From Aspidapion aeneum (Eukaryota > Arthropoda > Insecta > Coleoptera > Brentidae), in NCBI GenBank assembly GCA_963576565.1, contig OY755048.1:6244136-6308135 (forward strand): a stretch of 64,000 nucleotides of DNA, in the 5' to 3' direction. The notes under the pieces were generated by a model. The model did not search any database, was not told the origin of the DNA, and saw only the letters and a list, made by a program, of their open reading frames with translations. Positions 33,574 to 43,930 of the stretch are shown in pieces. Numbering within the stretch: the stretch's first letter is position 1; each line of letters begins with the position of its first letter. Both the position numbers and the translations under genes were made by a program.

Positions 33574-34056
33574 ATAAATTGGTAATTTTTTTTTAAGTCA
33601 CAAGCTTTTATAAAATGCACTAAAAATTTAAAAATAATTTTCTAACATTCTAATATTATCATAATAATAAAAGCGATGGCCGACTGATGGAAACTTTGAC
33701 GATGTTAGCACGATAAGATATCCGTATCAATTAAATATCACTATTTGCAAGAATCAATCTAGCAGAAAAATGCAGAGGTATCAAACTCACCCAACCCGAC
33801 CCAAGATACCCCAGCATTTCTCTGACATAGGTATGGCAATGGCATAACATTGCGGCACATCAAACATATCTTTGATGACCTGTTTGATGTTGAATATTCT
33901 TTAAGTGTTTGGATCACAAATTTAGATTAACTTATGCTTTGATTTGCGGCCATCGCTTTTACTATTATGATAATATTAGAATGTTAGAAAATAATTTTTA
34001 AATTTTTAGTGCATTTTATAAAAGCTTGTGACTTAAAAAAAATTTTTTACCAATTT
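33574..34056. mobile_element. TIR element, about 480 bp with ~105-bp inverted arms
   Basis: The left arm, from TTGGTAATTTTTTTTTAAGT to AAAGCGATGGCCG (33,577-33,682), is mirrored at 33,950-34,055 with only a few differences. The interior contains a smaller inverted repeat (CATCAAACA / TGTTTGATG) and no coding frame. The arms are AT-rich, and no target duplication was certain. Confidence 0.85.
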
Positions 34057-34189
34057 TTTTTCTACTTTTTAGTCTCAGCTAGCTACTCTATTAAATGAAA
34101 ATATTTGTTCAATAACAGAACAGAAGAGTTTATTCTGGATTATAATGAAATCGCTGATCGTGAGTTGTTTGGAAACTCATTTTTCTATT

Positions 34190-34915
34190 GGGGAAAGGAG
34201 ATGGTGGGGGTAGAGGTAGAAATATATTTTTTGTTTGGGCTGTATTGCCATCGGACCTTTATGCATATACCAAATTTTATAAAAGTCATTTGAAGAGAAA
34301 TGTGTCAAAAACGCATTTTTTATAGAAGGGGTGGGGGGTAGGGGTGGGAGGACATTTTTTCATTATTGTTGTATTGTCATCGGACCACTATGTGAATACC
34401 AAATTTTATCCAAATCGGATAATGGGAAGTGTGTCAAAAACTCATTTTTTATAAAAGAAGGTGGGGGTAGGGGTCGGAGGATATTTTTTTTTCATAATAT
34501 TTTATTGTCATCGGATCACTATATGTATACCAAATTTCATCCAAATCGGATAACGGGATGTGTGTCAAAAACAAATTTTTCTATGGAAGGGGGTGGAGGT
34601 AGGGGTGGGAGGATATTTTTTTCTTATTGTTGTATTATCATCGGACCACTATGTGTATACCAAAATTTATCCAAATCGGATAACGGGAAGTCTGTCAAAA
34701 ACATATTTTTTTATAGAAGGGGTGGGGGTAGGGGTGGGAGGATATTTTTTTCTTAATGTTATATTGTCATGGGACCACTATGTGTGTACCAAATTTCATC
34801 TAAATCGGATAATGGGAAGTGTGTCAGAAACGCTTCACAAGATTTGATAGTTAGTTAGATAGTTAGATAGTTAGTTAGTTAGATAGTTAGTTAGACAGAA
34901 CATCTGAAGCTAAAT
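34190..34915 (+). repeat. Five-unit ~130-bp tandem array with (TAGT)n end
   Basis: Units start near 34,195, 34,328, 34,459, 34,588 and 34,719. Each has GGTGGGGGTAGGGGT, then TTATTGTCATCGGACCACTA, then CCAAATTTCATCCAAATCGG and GTGTGTCAAAAAC. The array is followed by (TTAGATAG)/(TTAG) repeats to 34,893 and then AAAAGCTTGTAAAAAGG. Open frames across the array are by-products of the repeat. Confidence 0.85.
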
Positions 34916-34919
34916 AAAA

Positions 34920-35844
34920 GCTTGTAAAAAGGGCAATTGCTAGTAGTAGGTACATAATACTTTTTTAGCCATCAATACCGTAGGTTATTCTCTTTATTTT
35001 TAAGAATTTATTTTTTGTAGCCTATTACATTTAAAAACAAAAATAGATTTTTGTAAAATTTCTGGTCCCTGGATAAAAATAATAATATTAGCACCAACAT
35101 TTTTTACGAACCGAACCGAACTAAAAACTTTCTTACTACCTTTGTTGTAATGCATATTTCCATAAAATCTCGATTGCCTGTTGTAAATTTTCAGGAAGTT
35201 ATAACAAAAAAGTTTTTTAAAAATAATAAGTCTAAAAAATAACGAGGTTTGATATACCTTTTCTACAACTTTTTAAAGTTTGGTGCATCATTGAAATTAC
35301 ACCCTGTATATTAGAGAAGGTTCCATCTTGTCCCGCTGTTGTTATATCTATTATACAGTGGCATACATAATGTGGCGTTAGTCATACACGTGTCCAACAG
35401 TACAGGGTATTGTTATCGAAAGTGCAAGGGGGTGGTAAGAATAGCAAGCAGAAGCAGCAATATAATATGTTTATTAACCGTTTTTCATTCCGTTTGCGTT
35501 ATTTAACTCTAGTCTGGGACAAAATGGCGCAAAACTACCGCGCAAACAAAATATTTAAAGCTCAATTTTTCAACATTTCTACTTTCTTACCCAGGATTGA
35601 AGGCGCTCAGCGCACCTGCTGACAATGTTGACGCCTTGGTGGAATAATCCACAGAGGCACTGACGACCCTAAGCATATAAAAACTATAGCTCTAGTATAG
35701 CTAGTTTTTGTGTGACCTAAGCGATGGCAAACGGGTGACGCTGTTTTGGGTTCTGAGGCATATATGGGTAGTATTTTGTCACCTTTTGTTAGGTGATCCG
35801 TGATTTTGTTCTCTGTAAGAGGGAAGTCAAAATAGGTTTGGTAC
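34920..35844. other. Unassigned stretch
   Basis: AT-rich with a lone MITE-like end near 35,358 (CAGTGGCATACATAATG). No gene recognised. Confidence 0.4.
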
Positions 35845-36032
35845 ACGTCACGTGATCTGGGCCAAAATCTAAGGGGGATAATGGTCGACGAAAATACCAA
35901 CTATGTAATTTTTTTTATAGGGGGGTAATTGTGTAGAGAGCCCGATATTTATTGACTAAAAGTATTTATTTTTTTCTAAGGGGGGGAGTTATTATAACTT
36001 TACCCCCCTCAAATCCGCGCTTGCACCGCTGT
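35845..36032. mobile_element. MITE-like element, copy 1 of a second G/C-rich family
   Basis: Starts near GTGATCTGGGCCAAAATCTA and ends CCCCCCTCAAATCCGCGCTT. The same pair of ends, with TATTTATTRACTAAAAGT between them, occurs at about 62,088-62,272. Ends are approximate and no target duplication was found. Confidence 0.55.
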
Positions 36033-36059
36033 TAATTTTTCCTACAACTACCTTATCTT

Positions 36060-36145
36060 ACGAATGGCATTGTGAGGCTCTGGCCTATTTGCTGGACCTA
36101 AAGGTCAACCGAACCGAACTGAACCCCCCCACTACTACTACTATC
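36060..36145 (+). mobile_element. LINE 3' tail scrap with (CTA)n
   Basis: GGCATTGTGAGGCTCTGGCCTA and the following CTGGACCTAAAGGTCAAC, then a C-run and CTACTACTACTA, match the 3' end of the fragment at 24,985-25,070. Only the tail remains. Confidence 0.6.
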
Positions 36146-36819
36146 CAGGATTAAAAGAGAAGAGTTTATGAATAAGTTTTCTGCATATGAATAAAGAAAG
36201 TCTCTGATTTTAGGAACACCATAAAAATGTTGAGATTTTTTTCCTGCTACGTTGGAAATAAAATTTCGACAATGGGTCCGCGAAGTACACAGCTCTGTTC
36301 CCCGTAATGGATAACGGAAAATAATTATTTTTAAGCTCCCCACCCACAAAAGGAGCCAAATATATATTGAGCTTTTTCTTCTTCAAGCATGTGCGTATTT
36401 TCGCGAGGCCGTGCCACATTGCCACAAGCTCCTCCATAGCTTACGAAAAACATGAGACCGAAAATATTTATTAGCCTCTTATTTCGTCAAATTTTCGTTT
36501 GACAGAACCGCAATTAAATGTTTTATTGCATTAGCTATCTTTGTTTCATGACAAAAATTTGTCGGAGTGTTATTTAGTTTAATTTTGTTAAGGTTCAAGG
36601 CCTGTGCATCTTGTAGGCCCCGCAGCTTTCCGTTATTATCGTGCATGTATCGATCATTAATTCTTCCCCCATATAGCCCAATCTTGTCATCCATAAATTT
36701 TCACTTTGATATCGGTCCCTATTTCGCCCTAAAAATATTGATAAATTTAGCCTCTTTATTTCGACATCGGTTTATATACTTTGATCTCGCTTCACATGTT
36801 ATGAAGCAAGACAAAATGC
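36146..36819. other. Unassigned stretch
   Basis: Short overlapping frames on both strands (for example 36,210-36,437) have no recognised domain. No element ends seen. Confidence 0.4.
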
Positions 36820-37490
36820 AAATCATTACAATCACTCAACAAAATCCTCAACGACAGTATTATAAAAGGGTAAAAATGCCCTTGGTTATCTTAGACGAAA
36901 GACGGAGGTATCAGATTCTGTGGCAATTACCGACAGAATAATAACGTCACCAAGAAAGATACCAGTTGTCCTCTACCCACGGTAAGTAAGTAAGGGCAAC
37001 TTACTTAAAAGTAACTCTTCAATTAAAGTTTGCGTCAGTAACCCTGGGATGCACCCTAACAAGGCTTAGCTAATCCATTCTCCCCCTGTGTTGTTTTGTA
37101 TGTGAGCAACAATGACTTAATCGCGATTAAACCCATAAGCGCGCTTCATAGACCAGGCAAAAATGTAGGATTTTTAAATAATAGCATCTCTTTACCAAAT
37201 TTTGTACACACAGCCCTTCCACGGTTTCAAGAACGACCAAACAAAAAGTTTAATGGGCAAATAATCCTCAACTGGGAGACTCTGCGTTTCTGATTTTTAA
37301 GGCTTGATTCAGCCCGAGCCTAACCAAAAAATGCAAAGAGATGAGCTTTGTTCATATTTTGCTAGGTTCCGCGTTGGGCTACATTGTATTAAATATTTAA
37401 AAAAAAAACGTCGATTTTGGCATCTTTACAAGAAAAAATGGCGATATTTTAACATGTGTGCAAAATTTAAGGTAATTATATAAGTTTGCT
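36820..37490 (+). repeat. Tandem duplication, copy A (no MITE)
   Basis: Shares with 37,640-38,390, in the same order, blocks such as AATCCTCAACGACAGTA, ATGCCCTTGGTTATCTTAGA, ATACCAGTTGTCCTCTACCC, CAGCTAATCCATTC-like, AGACCAGGCAAAAAT, TACCAAATTTTG and GGCTACATTGTATT. Copy A reads straight through AACTCTTCAATTAAAG, where copy B has a MITE. Part of the same sequence recurs inverted and diverged at 39,490-40,115. No coding capacity was recognised. Confidence 0.8.
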
Positions 37491-37639
37491 CGTCAACCAG
37501 AATATTTCTGTTAATTGTATCAAATTTCATAAACATATCCCGATCGGGAGCTTGATTGTTCTTTTTGAAACGTTTTAAACGGTAAATAAGTACTCTTTTT
37601 TAAAAACATTCATACATTTTCACTTTGATATCGGTTCAA

Positions 37640-38390
37640 CTCAACAATATCCTCAACGACAGTAGTATAGAAGGGTCAAAATGCCCTTGGTTATCGTAGA
37701 CGAAAGATGGAGGTATTAGATTCTGTGACAATTACAGAAAAAAAAATAACGTCACCAAGTAAGATACCAGTTGTCCTCTACCCAGGGTTGATGATGGTTC
37801 GTCTCTTGGAACTTACTCAAAAGTAACTCCTCACAGTGGCGTATATAGAAAAAAATTTCGGGTGGGCCCGAGACAGTTTTAAGGGGGGCCGGAGACCCCA
37901 TGAGGCCGTATTTTATGCTATTTTATGGTTGTACTGATGAAATATGTGGAAAAAAATCTTAACTTAGCGGGAGGGGGGGCAGGCCCCCCTTATATGCGTC
38001 ACTGACTTCTCAATTAGAGTTTGCGTAAGTAACTCTGGGATGCACGGTAAAAAGGCTCAGCTAATCCATTCTTCTTTATTGTTTTGTATGTGAGCAACAA
38101 GGTAGTAGACCAGGCAAAAATTTAGGATTTTCAAATAATTGTACCTCTTTACCAAATTTTGTATACATATACAGTACGCTTCCAGGGTTCCAAGAACGAC
38201 TAAACAAAAAGGAAGGAAAGGAAATAATCCTTAATAAAATGGAGGAAGATAAGCTCTGTTCATATTTTACTAAGTTCGGCGTTTGGCTACATTGTATTCA
38301 GTATTTTAACTAAAAAACGTCAAATTTCGCAAAAAAATTACGATATTTTGACATGTGTGCAAAATTTTAGGTAATTATCTAAGTTTGCAA
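37640..38390 (+). repeat. Tandem duplication, copy B (carries a MITE)
   Basis: Second copy of the 36,820-37,490 sequence with scattered substitutions and small gaps, interrupted at 37,835-38,004 by a hAT MITE. Confidence 0.8.
37835..38004. mobile_element. hAT-type MITE, 170 bp, with an empty-site paralogue
   Basis: Starts CAGTGGCGTATATA and ends TATATGCGTCACTG. The flanking 8-mers are ACTCCTCA (37,827-37,834) and ACTTCTCA (38,005-38,012). Interior sequence is like 1,122-1,313 (TATGCTATTTTAT, GAAATATGTGGAAA). The duplicated copy A lacks the insert, which confirms the boundaries. Confidence 0.92.
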
Positions 38391-38544
38391 ATTTTTTTTT
38401 TATGGGTATGCGCACTCGCAAGGAGATCCCTATCACGCTCGAGAAGCGGCAAGTGCAACTTTGAAAGTAAGCATTTTTTTTTAAAACATGGCCAACTAGA
38501 ATAAATAATTGCACATAGAACGCCATCGCGCAGATTGACAAATG

Positions 38545-38714
38545 CAGTGACGCACCCAGGAATATGTCTTGGGGGGGCCGAGGCCTCTTGGGGGGGGGGG
38601 GGGCGAAGCCTCATGATGTCGAATATTAAGCTATTTTTTGTGTTTTTTTCTGAAATATGTCGAAAATATGTAAAAAAATCTAAGGCTTGGGGGGGAGGCC
38701 CTGCGTGCGCCCAT
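38545..38714. mobile_element. hAT-type MITE, about 170 bp
   Basis: Left end CAGTGACGCACCCAGG; the right end TGCGTGCGCCCAT is a decayed complement. Perfect 8-bp target duplication GACAAATG at 38,537-38,544 and 38,715-38,722. Interior words (GAAATATGTCGAAAATATG) match the family. Confidence 0.85.
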
Positions 38715-38804
38715 GACAAATGTGATATTTTTTTATTTAGAAATATATAGGAAAACGAAAATAATATTTCCAGATAAAATCCTCATTAGAAATGGCAATA
38801 GAAC

Positions 38805-38963
38805 TAAAATTTCGGACTTCCATTGTCTTTATTTATTTTAAAACACGACGTTTCGGTTAGTAAGTATCTCTAACTGGTTTACACTTGATAACGGTTAGAG
38901 ATACTTACTAACCGAAACGTCGTGTTTTAAAATAAATAAAGACAATGGAAGTCCGAAATTTTA
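38805..38963. repeat. Palindrome with 70-bp arms and 19-bp loop
   Basis: The left arm (38,805-38,874) and right arm (38,894-38,963) appear perfectly complementary. They include ACACGACGTTTCGGTTAG and its complement. In the right arm, TTGATAAC-GGTTAG-loop-CTAACC-GAAAC followed by an AAATAAA-containing tail repeats the layout of 4,378-4,420. A transcript would form a very stable hairpin. It may be two head-to-head retroelement ends. Confidence 0.9.
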
Positions 38964-38969
38964 TTTCTA

Positions 38970-39489
38970 CACAATCATTGTCTACGGGTTTCAAACAAAG
39001 AGAAATGGCAATGTTATGAGGTAAAAACGGACAAAATTAAAATAAAATCAAATTACACCAAATAGGCATTTTTAATATTTCTGATTATTTGTGTGGCTGG
39101 TGCTTAATTCTCTAAATTATTAAAACGGTTTTAAAGAAATTTTGATTAATCCTGTAGAATATTTTACTTTTTTTTTATTGGTTTTTAGAAATCCCAAAAA
39201 CCTTTTTGTGGTAAACCGTAATATTTGTTTTTTGTTTTCTGCTTTTGAGAATTAAAAAGCAAAAAAAAATATTTTTTTAAATCGCACATTTTTTGGGAAT
39301 ACTACATACTTGCTCATATTTTTCCTAAATTTAAAAAAAAATTGAAATAATGTACATCATTTTATTATAAATTTTAACAGCTTTCAAAAAATGTAGGCAG
39401 TATATATATGGTGGTCCCGGTTGTGAAGAAATATAACAAATAAGAAACAGTAAATCGCCTCTGCGCGACACAAAAATTAACAAAAAACT
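38970..39489. other. AT-rich stretch
   Basis: Poly(A)/poly(T) rich; nothing recognised. Confidence 0.4.
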
Positions 39490-40115
39490 TAACGAAGTAG
39501 GTTCTGGAACCGTGGAAGGGTACGGCATACGTCTACAAGATTTGGTAAAGAGGTATAGTTTTTGCAAAGTCAGTTGAACAAAGGTTAAAGCCGACCATCG
39601 GCATATCCTTTAAAGAAAGTTACATAGGCGGCGGTAGATATACTGATGAAAATTATTTCATTTAATTATGGCGTAAACTAAAGAAATAAAAATAGATAAT
39701 AAAACTTTCTATTCCTACACCTACAGAAACGACATTGATTTATTTTCTAACTCTGCATACTGCCGACTAAAGGGGTCCCGAAAAGAACACCTGAAAGCAA
39801 TTAAAAGCGGATCTCAAAAAAATCTGCCAATCAGGTGCCGTCTATCCACTTGTGCTGGGTCGGTCAGAAAACAAATACTTTGTGCTCGGACCGCAAAGAG
39901 CCGCGCCTTTTCTCTGTCGGTAGGGTTGTAATTATACCGGGAAGATTTTATATGAATTTGGATAATTTTTGAAGGGCAGATTGAAGCAAAATTTCATGAA
40001 ATCGATAGAACCCCGTATTAGGAGCATTTCAGGTGACTTTGCAAACACTATACGATTATTTGGAAATCCTTAATTTGTGCCTGGTCTATAAGTGCTTACG
40101 GTGCATCTGAGGGTA
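39490..40115 (-). repeat. Inverted, diverged pieces of the 36.8/37.6-kb duplication
   Basis: On the minus strand 39,490-39,570 reads TACCTCTTTACCAAATCTTG and CCTTCCACGGTTCCAGAACC as in copies A and B, and 40,030-40,115 carries GTTACCCTCAGATGCACCGTAAG and AGACCAGGCACAAAT. The middle is unrelated or strongly diverged. Confidence 0.5.
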
Positions 40116-43100
40116 ACTGGTTTAAGAATGTGTTATGGCAAATCGCTCGTGAAAAACATCTCCCTTATATTTCATTTTTCCGCAACACCACCACCGCGAT
40201 GTAATATAAGTTTTCGTAACAAGCAGCCCTTCAATAACAATCTTTCTTCAGCAAAAGTATATCCATCCATGAGGTAATTCGTATCCGATGCCTTGGAAAA
40301 TATAGACAGGAGACAAAAGGGTTCATGTCATTTTTATTTAGTATTGTGTATTTGGAAATTAATTGTGAACCTTCCATACGCCTGAGACTAAAATACAATA
40401 TACTAAATAGGCAGGGGGGGTAAAAACAGAACCTACAAACGGCATACGAAACATTCACCATAAAGTCTTTTGGGCATTTTATTTAAACCCTTTTAAAATT
40501 ATTTTATCTAAAATTGGTCTTTTGGTATTTTCAATGATCTTTTTTTCTTCAAAACTATACAAGCAGAATGCAAAGAAGAAAGATGGAAAACGTGCTGTGT
40601 GTGGATCGATATCGTTTTGATTTTTATACAAGCAGAATGACTTTTCAAGTAGTTAATAGAATACGCATCAGTTAGTCCATCCATCCTAACGACTACTAAC
40701 GAGTAACCAAAACAAAAAATGGTAACAAGCGTACATCATATAGCGACGCGCCCACGCTTTCGCACTGTAGAATTCAAGCACCTGACCAGACACGAGACAG
40801 AGCCGAAGGACCACCACCAGTATCCACCAACGAAAGTGGTAATATATAACCCTGACAGTATAGAACGTATTATTTTGGGAATTACTTATTAGATTAGATT
40901 AGACATTGCTGGTAAAAATTAATAAATAAAATTATTTCACAGTAGTCATAAAATATTATGGTAAAAGTAGTTATATGGACGCTTCGCCACTAGTTACTTG
41001 TCAGTTTTTGGTTAAAAAAGGCAGTTTTGTGACCTTTAACCCACGTTACAACCAAGATCTCACTCTCTGCGACTTTCTTCTCTGTCTCAAAATAAGAACA
41101 ACGTAATTTAAGTCAAACAAGTTTTCGTGGCTATAATCGGGTAAAAATAAGGGTTTTTTGAGTCTCTCGTATTTTTCCGTGGGTAGTTCGAAAGCTTAAC
41201 CTCACGAGGGTCCAAGATCTAATGGACACCTAATAAGTGTTGACAGTTAACTGTTTCGTCATTATCGGACACTTCAGAATACTGATTGGTCCTTGTGACA
41301 CCCTTGGTAAGTTAAGTATACAGTTTTGTCTCTCACGTTACATTTCTAGTGAGAAAACAAAATCAATTACTCTGCAAGAAGCGCCATCTACCCAAGTACG
41401 AGAAAAACTAAAACAGGCGAGTAAAATTGCTATATCATCGATCGTTGAAAATATCGACTGAAAGAGAGAATCCATCACGTGACCTACGACACACATTGAC
41501 TTTTAGGTCAGATGAACGCTGATTGCGTTTATTCCGCCATTAAGACGTCGACATCACGAAGGTTCAGTGCTGCCTTCTGAGGTCAAATAATAAAATAAAT
41601 ACTATTTGATAATCTGTTTGTACCTAACTTACTTTAAAATTGAAAAATGTGACATATTCGCCTGTAACCAACACTTCTTAAGTATAGTGGTAAATATAAA
41701 CCCTCTGTAAACCCCCTTCTTTTGCACGTCTCAATTTATCTTATTTCTTATTTTCCAAACGTTTTTTATCTTCATACGAGTTTTAAAATTCTATAACTTA
41801 AGGGAAAGGTCTATTGAGTGTGGATGATTTTCAAGAAAAATATAACAAGTTTTGAAAATTTTTTCCAATAGAAACTAAATTTAAGAACCGTATCAAACCT
41901 TTTAGAAATCTTTCAAATCCAATTTTATAAAGGTTCGGTTCGAATCTATTTTTAAATTTAGTAAGTACTTATATGAAGTGAAATTAAAAAAGTAATCATT
42001 TTCTTTCTTTTACTCAGAACAATCTTAAATGTTATACAAAACAGTTATTCTGGACTGTTTATACAGCATTGTATGATTCCTTATGGGAGTGTGTAGCATA
42101 TTTCGTATTCCAGTAGCATTTTGTGAAAAACGTCAATCAACTTGGGAAACCTCAGTCCGGGACTCCACAGCAGAACTACGATACCGCACACGATTTTAGA
42201 AAACAAGCATTGAACAATATAAGAATAAAGATACGCCTTTTTCTTTTAGAAAAAAAATATTGTTTTCGTTTTTTTTTTGGATAAGAATTACTTTGTTATA
42301 TACAAATTTATAGCCTATAAAGTTTTAAAAATGCAATTGTGTGTAACTACTTTCTGTCTGAATTTTCACAAATCTTTCATGTTCTTCTTGGCCAAACGAC
42401 TAGTTATAATCTATAAATTATGCATCATACACACTGACCAAGGAGATTAATACCCAACTTTGATTGTGGTATTACGACCCTTAAAACTATTTGATTTAAT
42501 AGTGTATGAGGTTAGTAGGATTATGTGACCAAAATATGTTGGAGGCACACTGAAAGAAGCTTCACAATATGGATTAAGTGTGCCTTACGTGACTTTATAT
42601 ACTGACTGAAAGTTTGTTTACATTTCGAATACACCCTCAAACTCTGTTCACTTTTAATTACAAAAGTTGAGCCATAAAAAGAACACCCTTTATTCTACTA
42701 ACTAAGCTTAAAGTTTCGAAGATTAAGCTACAGTTGGTATTCTTATGACTATTTTCTTAAAAATATCAGCTATAAATTCCACAAAAAAAAACAGAAATAA
42801 TAAGTTTTTAGCTTCAAAATAAGGGTGGTTACCGCAGCCGATGATAAAGACCGGCCATGGCGCGTTATAAGCAAGTCGGCGGTCACGTGATCTTAGGAGT
42901 CCCAGGATTCTTATTGTATTGCTTAATACATTATATGTTTTTACACAATTTAAATAAATTAACAAAAAATTTTTGTTCTTTTATAGGCAAAAATTGAAAA
43001 AAATATTTTGCTGATATCTGTGTTTATTATGGATAAAAGAACTGAATCTATAAAATAAAAAATTATACAAAATTTGCACTCTAACATCTTCAGGTACACA

Positions 43101-43168
43101 TATTAGGTACATAATATCGTTAGTAACTTTAAATCTATACAAGTCTTTCAAAATTGGACATATCAAAC
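40116..43168. other. Three-kilobase stretch without recognised genes
   Basis: AT-rich with scattered short frames (for example 41,237-41,461) that show no domain or splice context. I see no element ends, RNA gene or promoter I can support. If single-copy host intergenic or intronic DNA is present in this window, it may be here. Confidence 0.4.
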
Positions 43169-43930
43169 CTAAGCTTTTAGTTTTTTAATTTTTCTTTGAG
43201 TGTCATCATCTTTATCTGAGTTCTTATTTAAAAATTTATTAGCAGACACTAAATCATTGTGCTTTTTAATAAAATTAATTAAAAAAACTTTACATGCCCT
43301 TAAACTAATTTTTTCAGGCTTTGACAATAGTTTTTCTCCACAAAAACACTCGCTAGAGTTATCTGAAGAAAAATTTTCAATATAAAACATTTCACAATAA
43401 TTTATTAAAAAGAAACAAGTGATTTTGTGAATAAGTGAGATGGTTTTCACATTCAATGAACTGAATGTAGTGGTCGTCAATAATTTTTTGAAAAATTACC
43501 TAGCACAAAGTTTAATATATATTTCATTAAAGTGTAAGTTAACTACCAACTCATGTTCTTTTAAAAGCTGTATCTTACTTTTTAAATATTTCACACTACC
43601 AGAGAGATTACTATCTGTTAACAATATTTTACAAATCAGTATTTTAATATTGCGAGGGTGCGGAAGACATATTACCTTAGAATTGTAAATTGACGTGTAT
43701 GCACTGGATAACTGGATAAACAAAGATGAAGCCAACATTAAAGTGTATCCACAATATCTTCGATTCTCAGGTTACCTTTTCAAGAGACCTAATTGTTCAA
43801 TAAGAAATGACAACTGAACACATTTTTCACTCTCACTATCGAAAATGTCACTAAGGATGTCTATTACTTGATCAATCTTATCCAAGATCTTATCTTTTAC
43901 CACTTCTTTCCCGTTTGCTACATATTAGGT
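43169..43930 (-). pseudogene. P-element/THAP9-like transposase relic
   Basis: On the minus strand, starting near 43,925, a frame reads CVQLSFLIEQLGLLKR, a stop, then ENRRYCGYTLMLASSLF, AYTSIYNSKVICLPHPRNIK, KEHELVVNLHFNEIYIK, a second stop near 43,497, and then a Cys-containing tail with CFCGEKLLSK and KKHNDLVSANK. The order EQL-LL / RRY / AY / LPHPR / EIYI resembles the region around the first catalytic acidic residue of P-element-type transposases. The remainder of the catalytic core appears deleted before the tail. Identification is by pattern recall. No THAP exon or inverted repeats were found next to it. Confidence 0.5.

Noticed and set aside
34190..34845. CRISPR-like array of regularly spaced repeats
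   Set aside because: The units are contiguous ~130-bp tandem repeats without unique spacers, in an animal genome.
34331..34847. Two Gly/Phe-rich frames of 141 and 95 codons
   Set aside because: Generated by the period of the tandem array; repeat units alternate between frames.
34190..34925. Helitron 3' end after the tandem array (CTAGT near 34,940)
   Set aside because: A CTRR-like word is common by chance, no convincing hairpin precedes it, and no 5' TC end was found.
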